5,489 nucleotides of DNA from Candidatus Poribacteria bacterium WGA-3G (GCA_000406005.1 ASZN01000158.1:1-5489); one strand, 5' to 3'; positions 1 to 5,489 are shown, counted from the first letter of the stretch. Program-made: numbers and translations. The notes: generated by a model not told the origin, from the sequence alone.

Positions 1-344
1 TAGTGCCGAACCGCTTGTGGACGATTGCGCAGTTTTTCGTAGTTGTAACCGAGCGCATGATGGATTTTCAGCTTTTCCGATTCGGGCAAATCGGTCTGCA
101 ATAAACCTTCCAACTTTGAAACTGCGCGTTTGCGTTCGCCTTTATCGATGCGCGAGAATGCTTCTTGCCACGCTTCATTATGCACTTCGTCGGCGGAAAC
201 GGGCGTTTCTAACGCGAAGCAGGCACAAACCAACAGAGGCAATCCCCACAAAAATAGACGCATTATAACAATATTTAATATGTGTGGATTCGCTTTCTTA
301 CCCAATTGAATTTGGTCTCTATCCAAAAAATTTAGATGTTTCAT
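1..344 (-). CDS. Exported TPR-like protein, N-terminal part (runs off left edge)
   Basis: This open frame has no stop before the left edge, so only the N-terminus is present. From the inner ATG at 263 it encodes a hydrophobic segment (FLWGLPLLVCACFAL) followed by VSA|DE, a good signal-peptidase I site after residue 24, so the protein is probably periplasmic or outer-envelope. No proper lipobox precedes either cysteine. After cleavage comes a charged helical region ending in HALGYNYEKLRNRPQAVRHY, which fits the TPR spacing LG..Y.......A..HY. TPR domains mediate protein-protein contacts; the partner is unknown. Start choice: ATG 344 has GGGAAGG (351-357) at 6-nt spacing and AGGAGG further upstream, but adds 27 polar residues before the signal. 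ATG 263 gives a normal signal peptide but has no visible ribosome binding site. I list the longer form. It is divergent from the reductase gene at 602. Confidence 0.72.
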   Translation of the reverse strand, partial: MKHLNFLDRDQIQLGKKANPHILNIVIMRLFLWGLPLLVCACFALETPVSADEVHNEAWQEAFSRIDKGERKRAVSKLEGLLQTDLPESEKLKIHHALGYNYEKLRNRPQAVRH

Positions 345-350
345 TTCAAA

Positions 351-357
351 CCTTCCC
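351..357 (-). promoter_or_regulatory. Ribosome binding site for ATG 344
   Basis: GGGAAGG on the minus strand lies 6 nt upstream of the ATG at 344. A second purine block, AGGAGG (362-367), lies 18 nt upstream of that ATG, too far to serve it directly. The ATG at 263 has only AT-rich sequence in front of it, so this site argues for starting at 344. Confidence 0.5.
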
Positions 358-426
358 GGTGTCCTCCTGATATTCATTCGCGTAAATAAAATAAAAACGA
401 TGATAAGGCTGCTATTTTACCTTTTA

Positions 427-456
427 ATTGTAACGTTACACATCGGTAAAAAGCAA
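427..456 (-). promoter_or_regulatory. Possible sigma70-type promoter for the leftward TPR-like gene
   Basis: Reading the minus strand, TTGCTT (456-451) is followed after 18 nt by TACAAT (432-427). The -10 matches TATAAT at five of six positions and the -35 matches TTGACA at three of six. It would give a leader of roughly 75 nt before the ATG at 344. The -10 overlaps the 12-bp palindrome at 429-440, so a protein bound there would block it. This is consensus matching by eye in AT-rich DNA and is tentative. Confidence 0.3.
429..440. promoter_or_regulatory. Perfect 12-bp palindrome, operator candidate
   Basis: TGTAACGTTACA is a perfect inverted repeat in the divergent gap between the TPR-like gene and the aldo/keto reductase. 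A related site, TGAAACGTTGTA (465-476), matches at 9 of 12 positions and lies 36 bp away centre to centre. Another half site, GTTACA, is at 527-532. The CG-centred symmetry resembles LacI/GntR-type operators, though those usually have longer arms. A single 12-bp palindrome is expected about once by chance in this length, so position and the partial second copy carry most of the weight. Confidence 0.35.
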
Positions 457-601
457 CAAAAAATTGAAACGTTGTACTTCGGATTTGCAAAATACAGAAA
501 CCGCTTGCCAAATTTCGAGACCTTGTGTTACACTTAATACAGGCTTAATGAACTTGCAAATTTAGATTGAGAGCATATTCTTAAAAGTAGGGAGAAATCT
601 G

Positions 602-1375
602 ATGGAAATTGTAGCACTCGGAAAAACAGGTTTAAATGTTTCACGGTTGTCGATGGGGACCGGATCAAACGGTTGGAACGGTCGTTCAAACCAGACAGAT
701 TTGGGGTTTGATGAACTGCGCGACCTGCTTCTGTTCGCATACGAGGGAGGCGTAACATTCTGGGATTCTGCCGATCAGTACGGCAGCCATCCACATGTCA
801 AGGCGGCACTTGAAATCTTACCGAGAGCGCGCGTTACGATCACCACAAAGACGACCTCCCGTACACGGGAGACGGTGGAAGCGGATGTGAAGCGGTTCCT
901 CAAAGAAATCGGTTCTGATTATGTGGATATTGTGTTGCTACACTGCCTGACACAGGTCGACTGGCCACAACGCTACCCAGATGCTATGGAGGCACTCGTC
1001 CGATGCAAGGAGCAGGGGTTGATCCGCGCCCACGGTGTCTCTTGCCACGACTACGGCGCGTTCCAAACATCCGCTATGACAGAATGGGTCGATGTCGTTT
1101 TGGCGCGAATTAACCACGCTGGCGTTAGTATGGACGCATCGCCAGCAGATGTGATCCGTACGATGGAGCAGATGGCATTTGCAGGCAAAGGAATTTACGG
1201 CATGAAGGTCTTGGGCATGGGCAAATTGGCGACAGATGCCGAGAGCCAACGCGAGGCAATCGAATTTGTGATGCGCCTGCCTTGTGTACACGCAATGACG
1301 ATCGGGATGACCTCGGAAAGCGAAGTAGAAGCGAACATCGCCGTCGTCAACGAATTGACGGAGAAAGGTTTATAG
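602..1375 (+). CDS. Aldo/keto reductase family oxidoreductase
   Basis: It encodes 257 residues and probably reduces an aldehyde or ketone, or oxidises a sugar or alcohol, with NADP(H) in the cytoplasm. The N-terminus (LGKTGLNVSRLSMGTG) is the usual first strand of the (beta/alpha)8 barrel. The catalytic tetrad is visible: Asp55 and Tyr60 in FWDSADQYG, Lys83 in TITTKT and His114 in VDIVLLHCL. HGVSCHD (144-150) is the usual SN/SCH strand, and IGMTSESEVEANI (234-246) is the C-terminal cofactor-side motif. Family members usually have about 280-330 residues; this one is compact and stops soon after the last barrel motif, with no ferredoxin-like cysteine cluster. The ATG at 602 has GGGAG (590-594) at 7-nt spacing, so the start is secure. 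It appears to be transcribed alone, with 231 bp before gatB. The substrate cannot be told from sequence. Confidence 0.93.
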   Translation: MEIVALGKTGLNVSRLSMGTGSNGWNGRSNQTDLGFDELRDLLLFAYEGGVTFWDSADQYGSHPHVKAALEILPRARVTITTKTTSRTRETVEADVKRFLKEIGSDYVDIVLLHCLTQVDWPQRYPDAMEALVRCKEQGLIRAHGVSCHDYGAFQTSAMTEWVDVVLARINHAGVSMDASPADVIRTMEQMAFAGKGIYGMKVLGMGKLATDAESQREAIEFVMRLPCVHAMTIGMTSESEVEANIAVVNELTEKGL

Positions 1376-1428
1376 AAACTTTCTATTCTATATTGGCGCG
1401 AGATGCCACTATAGTAAAACAAAAAAAT

Positions 1429-1440
1429 AAGTGGACACTT
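1429..1440. repeat. Short inverted repeat AAGTG-GA-CACTT
   Basis: The 5-bp arms are perfect with a 2-bp centre, and the repeat lies just inside the left end of the MITE-like element. The tight centre suggests a protein-binding palindrome or remnant transposon end rather than a stable RNA hairpin. Confidence 0.3.
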
Positions 1441-1478
1441 TAAAGAACAACAAACTTACCCGTTGCAGGGTTTTTGCT

Positions 1479-1507
1479 GGGGTGTTTCCTTAAGGGTTTG
1501 GAACCCC
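1479..1507. repeat. GC-rich hairpin inside the intergenic element
   Basis: GGGG (1479-1482) pairs with CCCC (1504-1507), and TTCC (1486-1489) pairs with GGAA (1500-1503). A TGT bulge sits on the left arm, and the loop is 10 nt. An alternative fold uses the CCTTAAGG palindrome at 1488-1495. There is no T-run afterwards, so it is not a standard rho-independent terminator, though transcripts leaving the reductase gene would pass through it. Confidence 0.35.
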
Positions 1508-1606
1508 GCCTTCTATAGGTGTCTCGTTAATTATAAGTTTTACTATATTGCACACGCTGATAATAATCGGCAGCTCGCGCACCGATAAAATAATGTGAGA
1601 GAATAC

Positions 1607-3052
1607 ATGGAAAAATACGAAACCGTTATCGGTTTGGAAATCCACGCCGAATTATGCACAGAAAGCAAACTCTTCTGCAACTGTGCCTATACGTTTGGCG
1701 CGTCGGCGAACGATTGCACCTGTCCTATCTGTTTAGGGATGCCGGGCACATTACCCGTCATTAACAGACGCGCCGTCGAGTTTGCGGTCCGCGCGGGCTT
1801 GGCAATGGACTGCGACATCACTACGTCCAGCAAATTCGATCGGAAGAACTACTTCTATCCAGACCTGCCGAAAAATTACCAAATATCGCAGTATGACATC
1901 CCGTTGTGTCAAAACGGTCAGGTAACGTTTGAATTTAATGGCGAACTGCGGACTGTCGCACTTCGCAGAATCCATCTTGAAGAGGATGCCGGTAAATCTA
2001 TTCATGCCGAAGTTACTGGCGATCCGACCCGTAGTTTTATGGATTTCAACCGTGCGGGTGTACCACTCCTTGAAATTGTAAGCGAACCTGAAATACATTC
2101 CCCTGAAGAAGCGATCGCCTACTGTCGCGCCGTTAAGGAAATTTTGGAATATATCGAAGTCAGCGACTGTAACATGGAAGAGGGGAGTTTACGATGCGAA
2201 CCGAACCTCTCCCTCCGCCCGAAAGGCAGCAAAGAATTGGGGACACGCACAGAGATTAAGAACAAAAACTCGTTTCAGGAACTGATTGATGCAATGGCGT
2301 ATGAGGTCAAACGGCAGGCACGGATTTTAGATGCCGGTGAAGAGGTCGTCCAAGAGACACTCCTGTTTGATGCCAGTACCGGCAAGACCGTAGCAATGCG
2401 TGGCAAAGAGGAAGCAGACGACTATCGCTATTTCCCGGAACCCGATCTCGTTCACGTCCAGATAAGTGGCGCGTGGATTAAAGAGGTCCAGCCATCACTC
2501 CCGGAACTCCCCGCAGCGCGTCGGAAACGTTTTATCGCGGATTACGGCATCTCCGCCGAGAATGCTGAACTCCTGACGACGACCCGACACCTCGCCGAAT
2601 TCTTCGATGAAGCCGCACAACTCAGTGGTGAACCGACCCTCTGTGCCAACTGGATTATGGGTGACTTAACCCGGCTTCTCAACACGGCGGACATCGAGAT
2701 CCAAAACGCGAAAGTCACACCAGCACATCTCAGTGAACTCATCCAATTGATTGACAGCGCAACCATCAGTGGCAAAATCGCCAAGTCTGTGCTTGACGAT
2801 GCTTTTGAAACCGGCAAGATGCCGAAAGAGATTGTTGAAGAAAAAGGCTTGGCACAGATTACGGATACCTCAGAGATAGAAGCCATCGTCTTACGGGTTG
2901 TGGAAGAGAACCCTGGTCCCGCTCAAGATTACCGTGACGGCACGAAAAAAGCGATCGGATTCCTCGTAGGTCAAGTGATGCGCGCCACCCGCGGCAAGGC
3001 AAATCCACAGCTGGTGAACCAAATTTTAGCGCGGGTTCTATCCATAGATTAA
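1607..3052 (+). CDS. gatB: Aspartyl/glutamyl-tRNA(Asn/Gln) amidotransferase subunit B
   Basis: GatB is the tRNA-binding and kinase subunit of the GatCAB complex, which converts Glu-tRNA(Gln) or Asp-tRNA(Asn) to the correct amide in the cytoplasm. The 481 residues match the usual family length. Visible marks are YETVIGLEIHAEL at the N-terminus and a cysteine-rich zinc-site region (Cys24, Cys26, Cys37, Cys39, Cys42). HLEEDAGKS and the family signature FMDFNRAGVPLLEIVSEP follow. Further on are MEEGSLRC, TEIKNKNSF, DYRYFPEPDL and a C-terminal YqeY-like helical domain ending in RATRGKANPQLVNQIL. I start at ATG 1607 because GAGAG (1597-1601) precedes it at 5 nt and homology begins there. A GTG at 1595 would add four residues but has no upstream site. 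gatA and gatC are not beside it in this window. The stop overlaps the next gene's first base (TAATG), suggesting coupled translation. Confidence 0.98.
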   Translation: MEKYETVIGLEIHAELCTESKLFCNCAYTFGASANDCTCPICLGMPGTLPVINRRAVEFAVRAGLAMDCDITTSSKFDRKNYFYPDLPKNYQISQYDIPLCQNGQVTFEFNGELRTVALRRIHLEEDAGKSIHAEVTGDPTRSFMDFNRAGVPLLEIVSEPEIHSPEEAIAYCRAVKEILEYIEVSDCNMEEGSLRCEPNLSLRPKGSKELGTRTEIKNKNSFQELIDAMAYEVKRQARILDAGEEVVQETLLFDASTGKTVAMRGKEEADDYRYFPEPDLVHVQISGAWIKEVQPSLPELPAARRKRFIADYGISAENAELLTTTRHLAEFFDEAAQLSGEPTLCANWIMGDLTRLLNTADIEIQNAKVTPAHLSELIQLIDSATISGKIAKSVLDDAFETGKMPKEIVEEKGLAQITDTSEIEAIVLRVVEENPGPAQDYRDGTKKAIGFLVGQVMRATRGKANPQLVNQILARVLSID

Positions 3053-4197
3053 TGGATGCCAGTAACGATGCACGAAGAAAACATCGTCATCTGCCAGAGA
3101 ACAACGCATACATGTCAATAGGACAGATTACCCTCACATCCGTAACAAAGCAGTTCGGTGACACCGTAGCGGTAGATGACGTATCGCTACAGATAGAAGG
3201 CGGCGAGTTCTTTTCGCTGCTCGGACCGAGCGGATGCGGAAAAACAACGACGCTGCGCATCATCGGAGGGTTTGAATATCCTACCTCCGGAGAAGTCTAC
3301 ATCAACGACGAATTAATGGTAGAAACGCCGCCCTATCGTCGTCCTGTCAACACCGTTTTCCAAAATTACGCCTTGTTTCCACATAAAACCGTCGCACAGA
3401 ACATCGCATTCGGGCTACAAATGAAAAAGGCATCGAAATCAGAGATCTCGGATGCCGTTGAACGTTCACTGGATTTAATCCAGCTGCCAGGATATGGCGA
3501 CCGAAAATCGAGTGAACTCTCCGGTGGCGAACGACAACGCGTAGCACTGGCGCGAGCACTGATTAACGAACCTACTATCCTACTATTAGATGAACCGCTC
3601 TCTGCGCTTGATCTGAAACTCCGAAAACAGATGCAATCCGAACTCAAAGCACTACAACGCAAAGTCGGCATTACGTTTGTCTACGTTACACACGACCAAG
3701 GTGAGGCGTTAGCACTGTCCGATCGGATTGCAGTGATGAACGACGGGAAAATCCTTCAGGTAGGAACGCCGTCCGAGATTTATGATTCGCCACAAACCCG
3801 TTTCGTCGCAGACTTCATCGGCACCTCCAATTTCCTTGACGGAGTGCTTGTCAGCGAGAACGAAGTCGCCTTGACAACGGAACCGCCACTCAAGGTTACC
3901 TGTTCGCCAATTAAAGACGTGCCGTTAAACGCGCCTATTACTATAGCAATTCGTCCAGAACGTCTTGACCTAAGCACAACGGCGGTACCTGATACTTCAA
4001 ATTGTTTGCACGGCACGATTCAAGATGAAAGTTATCTCGGTACGACACTACAGTATACAGTACAGACAGACTATCCGACTCCACTAATTGCGCATCAGCA
4101 GAACATCGGCGTGAAAGATACACGTCGCTTCCAGCGCGGCGATACAGTCTATCTGCACTGGTCTCCTGAGAATGCAATTGTCTTAAAAGTTGATTAA
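3052..4197 (+). CDS. ABC transporter ATP-binding protein, PotA/UgpC/MalK type with TOBE domain
   Basis: This is the nucleotide-binding subunit of a solute importer and hydrolyses ATP on the cytoplasmic side of the membrane. Motifs, numbered from ATG 3052: Walker A GPSGCGKTT (58-66), Q-loop Gln104 in VFQNYALFPH, signature LSGGERQR (156-163), Walker B ILLLDEP (176-182), D-loop SALD (184-187) and H-loop His214 in THDQGEA. A C-terminal TOBE-type domain (about 300-380) includes IAIRPERL and SYLGTTLQY. FVADFIGTSNFL favours the spermidine/putrescine (PotA) or iron-type group, but the substrate is not proven. The gene shares one base with the gatB stop. The first 20 residues are polar and unlike the family; ATG 3112 (MSIGQITL) would give a standard N-terminus of 361 residues in total. 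Neither start has a strong ribosome binding site. No permease or binding-protein gene follows; the next genes are convergent. Confidence 0.95.
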   Translation: MDASNDARRKHRHLPENNAYMSIGQITLTSVTKQFGDTVAVDDVSLQIEGGEFFSLLGPSGCGKTTTLRIIGGFEYPTSGEVYINDELMVETPPYRRPVNTVFQNYALFPHKTVAQNIAFGLQMKKASKSEISDAVERSLDLIQLPGYGDRKSSELSGGERQRVALARALINEPTILLLDEPLSALDLKLRKQMQSELKALQRKVGITFVYVTHDQGEALALSDRIAVMNDGKILQVGTPSEIYDSPQTRFVADFIGTSNFLDGVLVSENEVALTTEPPLKVTCSPIKDVPLNAPITIAIRPERLDLSTTAVPDTSNCLHGTIQDESYLGTTLQYTVQTDYPTPLIAHQQNIGVKDTRRFQRGDTVYLHWSPENAIVLKVD

Positions 4198-4478
4198 ATC
4201 GAAGTGCCTCTGGACTTATCAGCCATGCTTAGTGTTTGCCTAATGAAATATTTAGAGTTTCTACCGTAAAGTATTTCATCGTCTCCGGGCAAATTGTGCT
4301 TTTGCATTTCAGTCCGATTATAGTCTTCCGAGACATAGGAGACAAACTTATGGCCGCTAAGTCTTTCTTGTTCGATCAAATCTTCATAGATTGATCGCAA
4401 GTTGTAGTTAAATTTTTTCGCGTGTTCCTCACGGAATTTCCGGACTTCCTTCACAATTGGATCACACTTCTCACACAT
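4194..4478 (-). CDS. Small antitoxin-like partner of the PIN protein
   Basis: It encodes 94 residues. The N-terminal part (CDPIVKEVRKFREEHAKKFNYNLRSIYEDLIEQERLSG, quoted here in pieces: DPIVKEVRKFREEHAKKF then NYNLRSIYEDLIEQE) resembles small uncharacterised proteins I recall being encoded next to PIN-domain genes of the ETT type. I infer an antitoxin-like role; no DNA-binding fold is obvious. ATG 4478 is preferred over an upstream ATG at 4520 that lies inside the PIN gene. It follows the PIN stop by 1 nt and has GGAGGA (4492-4487) at 8-nt spacing. Cys2 and Cys5 form a CxxC at the N-terminus. The C-terminal half (from about residue 45) is charged and unrecognised. Its stop codon shares TTAA (4194-4197) with the ATPase stop, so the two genes overlap tail to tail by 4 bp. 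No terminator fits between them. Confidence 0.78.
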   Translation of the reverse strand: MCEKCDPIVKEVRKFREEHAKKFNYNLRSIYEDLIEQERLSGHKFVSYVSEDYNRTEMQKHNLPGDDEILYGRNSKYFIRQTLSMADKSRGTSI

Positions 4479-4479
4479 T

Positions 4480-4971
4480 TTAGGACTCCTCCATGAGCTG
4501 CTCAGGTGTACAAATGACAACAGGTTGGTAGTCTGCTTTTTCGCAAACTTCAGCGATAAATCGCTGCTTTATAGCATTAGCGATGTGTCTGTAGTTCCAT
4601 GTTACAAGATATTGCATACCGTTTGTAGCCGCGATAGCGATATGAAGAGCATCCTCAACTGCCTCTTCAGGTATTGCGCCTGCGTCTACCATTTTTTGAG
4701 CAGGTACCTCAGCACTTTCGCGCACGTCTAACAAGGTTAGTGTGTTTAAAACCTTGAGTCGTTCTTGTGCCGCTTCCGGATTCCCTCTGCTGGCTTCTTG
4801 TAAAACCAATAATGAAGCAAAGAGTTCAAATCTACCGTGACAAGTCTTCCACCAATCGCGTGTTGTTTGCTGATGTCCGGCGATAATAGTGTCTCGACTC
4901 TGACGAGCAGTAAGGTAACTGATTACCGTCGTTTCAACATAAACTGTAGGCTTAATAACTGTACTTGACAT
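4480..4971 (-). CDS. PIN-domain protein, VapC-like toxin candidate
   Basis: It encodes 163 residues with a PIN-type fold; VapC toxins of this superfamily are Mg-dependent endoribonucleases that cleave tRNA or rRNA. The N-terminus PTVYVETTVISYLTA belongs to the variant group in which the first active-site Asp is Glu (Glu13). Other candidate metal ligands are Glu59 in VLQEAS and Asp107 in VEDALHIAIA. The last conserved Asp position appears as Asn126 in LVTWNYRHIANA, a form I associate with this subgroup. No signal peptide is present, so it should be cytoplasmic. ATG 4971 is the only sensible start, but no Shine-Dalgarno site precedes it. It lies 20 nt after the dehydrogenase stop and 1 nt before the small partner, so the three could share a transcript. 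Toxin function is inferred from family and context; some PIN proteins of this group may not be toxins. Confidence 0.85.
   Translation of the reverse strand: MSSTVIKPTVYVETTVISYLTARQSRDTIIAGHQQTTRDWWKTCHGRFELFASLLVLQEASRGNPEAAQERLKVLNTLTLLDVRESAEVPAQKMVDAGAIPEEAVEDALHIAIAATNGMQYLVTWNYRHIANAIKQRFIAEVCEKADYQPVVICTPEQLMEES
4487..4492 (-). promoter_or_regulatory. Strong ribosome binding site for the small partner gene
   Basis: GGAGGA on the minus strand lies within the last codons of the PIN gene, 8 nt before ATG 4478. It fixes the start of the 94-residue partner. It contrasts with the PIN gene, whose own upstream region (4972-4991) is AT-rich with no purine block. Confidence 0.7.
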
Positions 4972-4991
4972 ATAAAAAAATAAAGAACAAA

Positions 4992-5489
4992 CTAACTATC
5001 AGACAACGGAAGTTTAACCTTGCCGTTATCATTTTGCTGTGAAGTTAAGAAACCGATGATAATCTGGACGACTTTGTACCCTTCACTCCCCGGCGAAACC
5101 GGTTCGCCACCCTCTGCGACAAGATTCACCAATTCTCGGACGCCAGCGGGGATACCCGTCATATCCCATGACGGTGCCTCGATCGTCTCAACGGTATCAT
5201 TTTGGTGGAGTGTCGCACCTCGGTCACTGATGAGGATATAGCCGTTAGTTCCGACAATTTCCGCTCGGAATCCGGAGAGCGTGGTTTTCGGTCCGCCAGC
5301 ATAGTAGCCGCGTACGCCGTTCGCAAAGTGGATATACCCGTGCGCCGACGGTTCGGTCGCAGGCACATGTCCACCATCGCCTTTATACGCGTTGTAGTTT
5401 TCGTAACCGTCCTCTAATTCGGCGGAGACCCATTCCGGTTCCGAGTCGGCGAAATAGCAGATCGCATCGACAAGGTGCGTTCCGTTTCG
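4992..5489 (-). CDS. Gfo/Idh/MocA-family oxidoreductase, C-terminal part (runs off right edge)
   Basis: The frame is open to the right edge, giving the last 165 residues of a protein usually about 330-400 long. The N-terminal NAD(P)-binding Rossmann domain lies outside the window. The visible part is the C-terminal alpha/beta sheet domain. It opens with NGTHLVDAICYFADSEPEWV, containing the GTHLVD segment whose His is commonly catalytic or substrate-binding in this family. It continues with IHFANGVRGYYAGG, FRAEIVGTNGYILIS, and ends in VNLVAEGGEPVSPGSEGYKVVQIIIGFLTS, the usual SGEEGLKALEI-like tail. Such enzymes oxidise or reduce sugars, inositols and related polyols with NAD(P) in the cytoplasm; substrate unknown. 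A GTG at 5366 is internal and not a real start, because homology continues upstream. The PIN gene starts 20 nt downstream on the same strand. Confidence 0.92.
   Translation of the reverse strand, partial: RNGTHLVDAICYFADSEPEWVSAELEDGYENYNAYKGDGGHVPATEPSAHGYIHFANGVRGYYAGGPKTTLSGFRAEIVGTNGYILISDRGATLHQNDTVETIEAPSWDMTGIPAGVRELVNLVAEGGEPVSPGSEGYKVVQIIIGFLTSQQNDNGKVKLPLSDS

Larger units (their letters stand above)
1410..1547. mobile_element. MITE-like element with 11-bp terminal inverted repeats
   Basis: TATAGTAAAAC (1410-1420) is repeated in perfect inverted form as GTTTTACTATA (1537-1547), enclosing 116 bp with no credible coding frame. If the outermost TA on each side is a target duplication, the element is 1412-1545 with TAGTAAAAC/GTTTTACTA ends. 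That arrangement is typical of short non-autonomous elements mobilised by IS630/Tc1-mariner-type transposases. Three inner hairpins fill it: AAGTG/CACTT, ACCC/GGGT and GGGG..TTCC/GGAACCCC. It occupies most of the gap between the reductase gene and gatB. The classification rests on structure in a single copy; it could instead be a palindromic intergenic repeat or a chance pairing in AT-rich DNA. Confidence 0.4.

Noticed and set aside
17..268. Plus-strand 83-codon open frame at the left end
   Set aside because: It is antisense to the exported TPR-like gene, which has a signal peptide and a TPR pattern; the plus frame gives an Arg/Cys-rich peptide with no family features.
554..581. TTGCAA/TATTCT promoter for the aldo/keto reductase
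   Set aside because: The match is four of six at each box, and the predicted start would fall at about 588, on top of the ribosome binding site. No convincing plus-strand promoter was found in 345-601.
938..1291. Minus-strand open frame inside the aldo/keto reductase gene
   Set aside because: Cys/His-rich composition without motifs, lying fully opposite a gene with an intact catalytic tetrad.
1388..1550. Direct repeat CTATATTG at 1388-1395 and 1543-1550 as a target duplication
   Set aside because: The left copy lies 15 bp outside the inverted-repeat end while the right copy overlaps the right end, so the geometry does not fit a target-site duplication; an 8-mer repeat in AT-rich DNA is expected by chance.
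1559..1564. GATAAT as a gatB -10 box
   Set aside because: No acceptable -35 lies 15-19 nt upstream, and such boxes are common in AT-rich spacer. TATATT at 1544-1549 fails for the same reason.
1751..2098. Minus-strand open frame inside gatB
   Set aside because: Antisense shadow of a strongly conserved gene; no motifs or ribosome binding site. The same holds for 2542-2886.
3347..4177. Minus-strand open frames inside the ABC ATPase gene
   Set aside because: Opposite a gene with every ATPase motif intact; translations are low-complexity Ser/Arg/Cys-rich.
4525..4731. Plus-strand open frame opposite the PIN gene
   Set aside because: Cys/Ser/Tyr-rich translation typical of antisense reading; the PIN frame explains the region.
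1441..4990. Shared 10-mer TAAAGAACAA at 1441-1450 and 4981-4990
   Set aside because: Several 10-mer repeats are expected by chance in a 5.5-kb window and flanking similarity is poor.
5020..5417. Open frames opposite or out of frame with the dehydrogenase
   Set aside because: The minus frame running to the right edge carries continuous Gfo/Idh/MocA C-terminal sequence; the others have no motifs.

Overview
The window looks like a bacterial chromosome fragment of about 50% GC with short AT-rich intergenic gaps. The combination of gatB, an aldo/keto reductase, a Gfo/Idh/MocA-type oxidoreductase, a TPR-like exported protein and palindromic intergenic repeats recalls uncultured sponge or marine lineages such as Candidatus Poribacteria. 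That assignment is a style-based inference; no marker gene in the window proves it.

Layout from left to right. (1) Minus strand, running off the left edge: the N-terminus of an exported TPR-like protein, read divergently from the gene to its right. (2) An AT-rich divergent gap (345-601) with a perfect 12-bp palindrome overlapping a possible minus-strand promoter. (3) Plus strand: a compact aldo/keto reductase. (4) A 231-bp gap holding a MITE-like element with 11-bp terminal inverted repeats and several inner hairpins. (5) Plus strand: gatB, joined by a 1-nt stop/start overlap (TAATG) to an ABC-transporter ATPase of the PotA/MalK type. (6) Minus strand: a PIN-domain (VapC-like) protein followed 1 nt later by a 94-residue partner, together resembling a toxin-antitoxin module. 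The partner's stop codon overlaps the ATPase stop codon tail-to-tail inside one TTAA. (7) Minus strand, running off the right edge: the C-terminal part of a Gfo/Idh/MocA-family dehydrogenase, 20 nt upstream of the PIN gene.

Functionally this is a mosaic. GatB is core translation machinery (transamidation of Glu-tRNA-Gln or Asp-tRNA-Asn). The ABC ATPase powers solute import, but no permease or binding-protein gene lies next to it here. The two oxidoreductases suggest NAD(P)-dependent sugar or carbonyl metabolism. The PIN pair is the accessory element. I found no CRISPR array, rRNA or tRNA gene, and no evidence of a wholly new system. The least explained items are the MITE-like element, the palindromic operator candidate and the non-canonical PIN pair.
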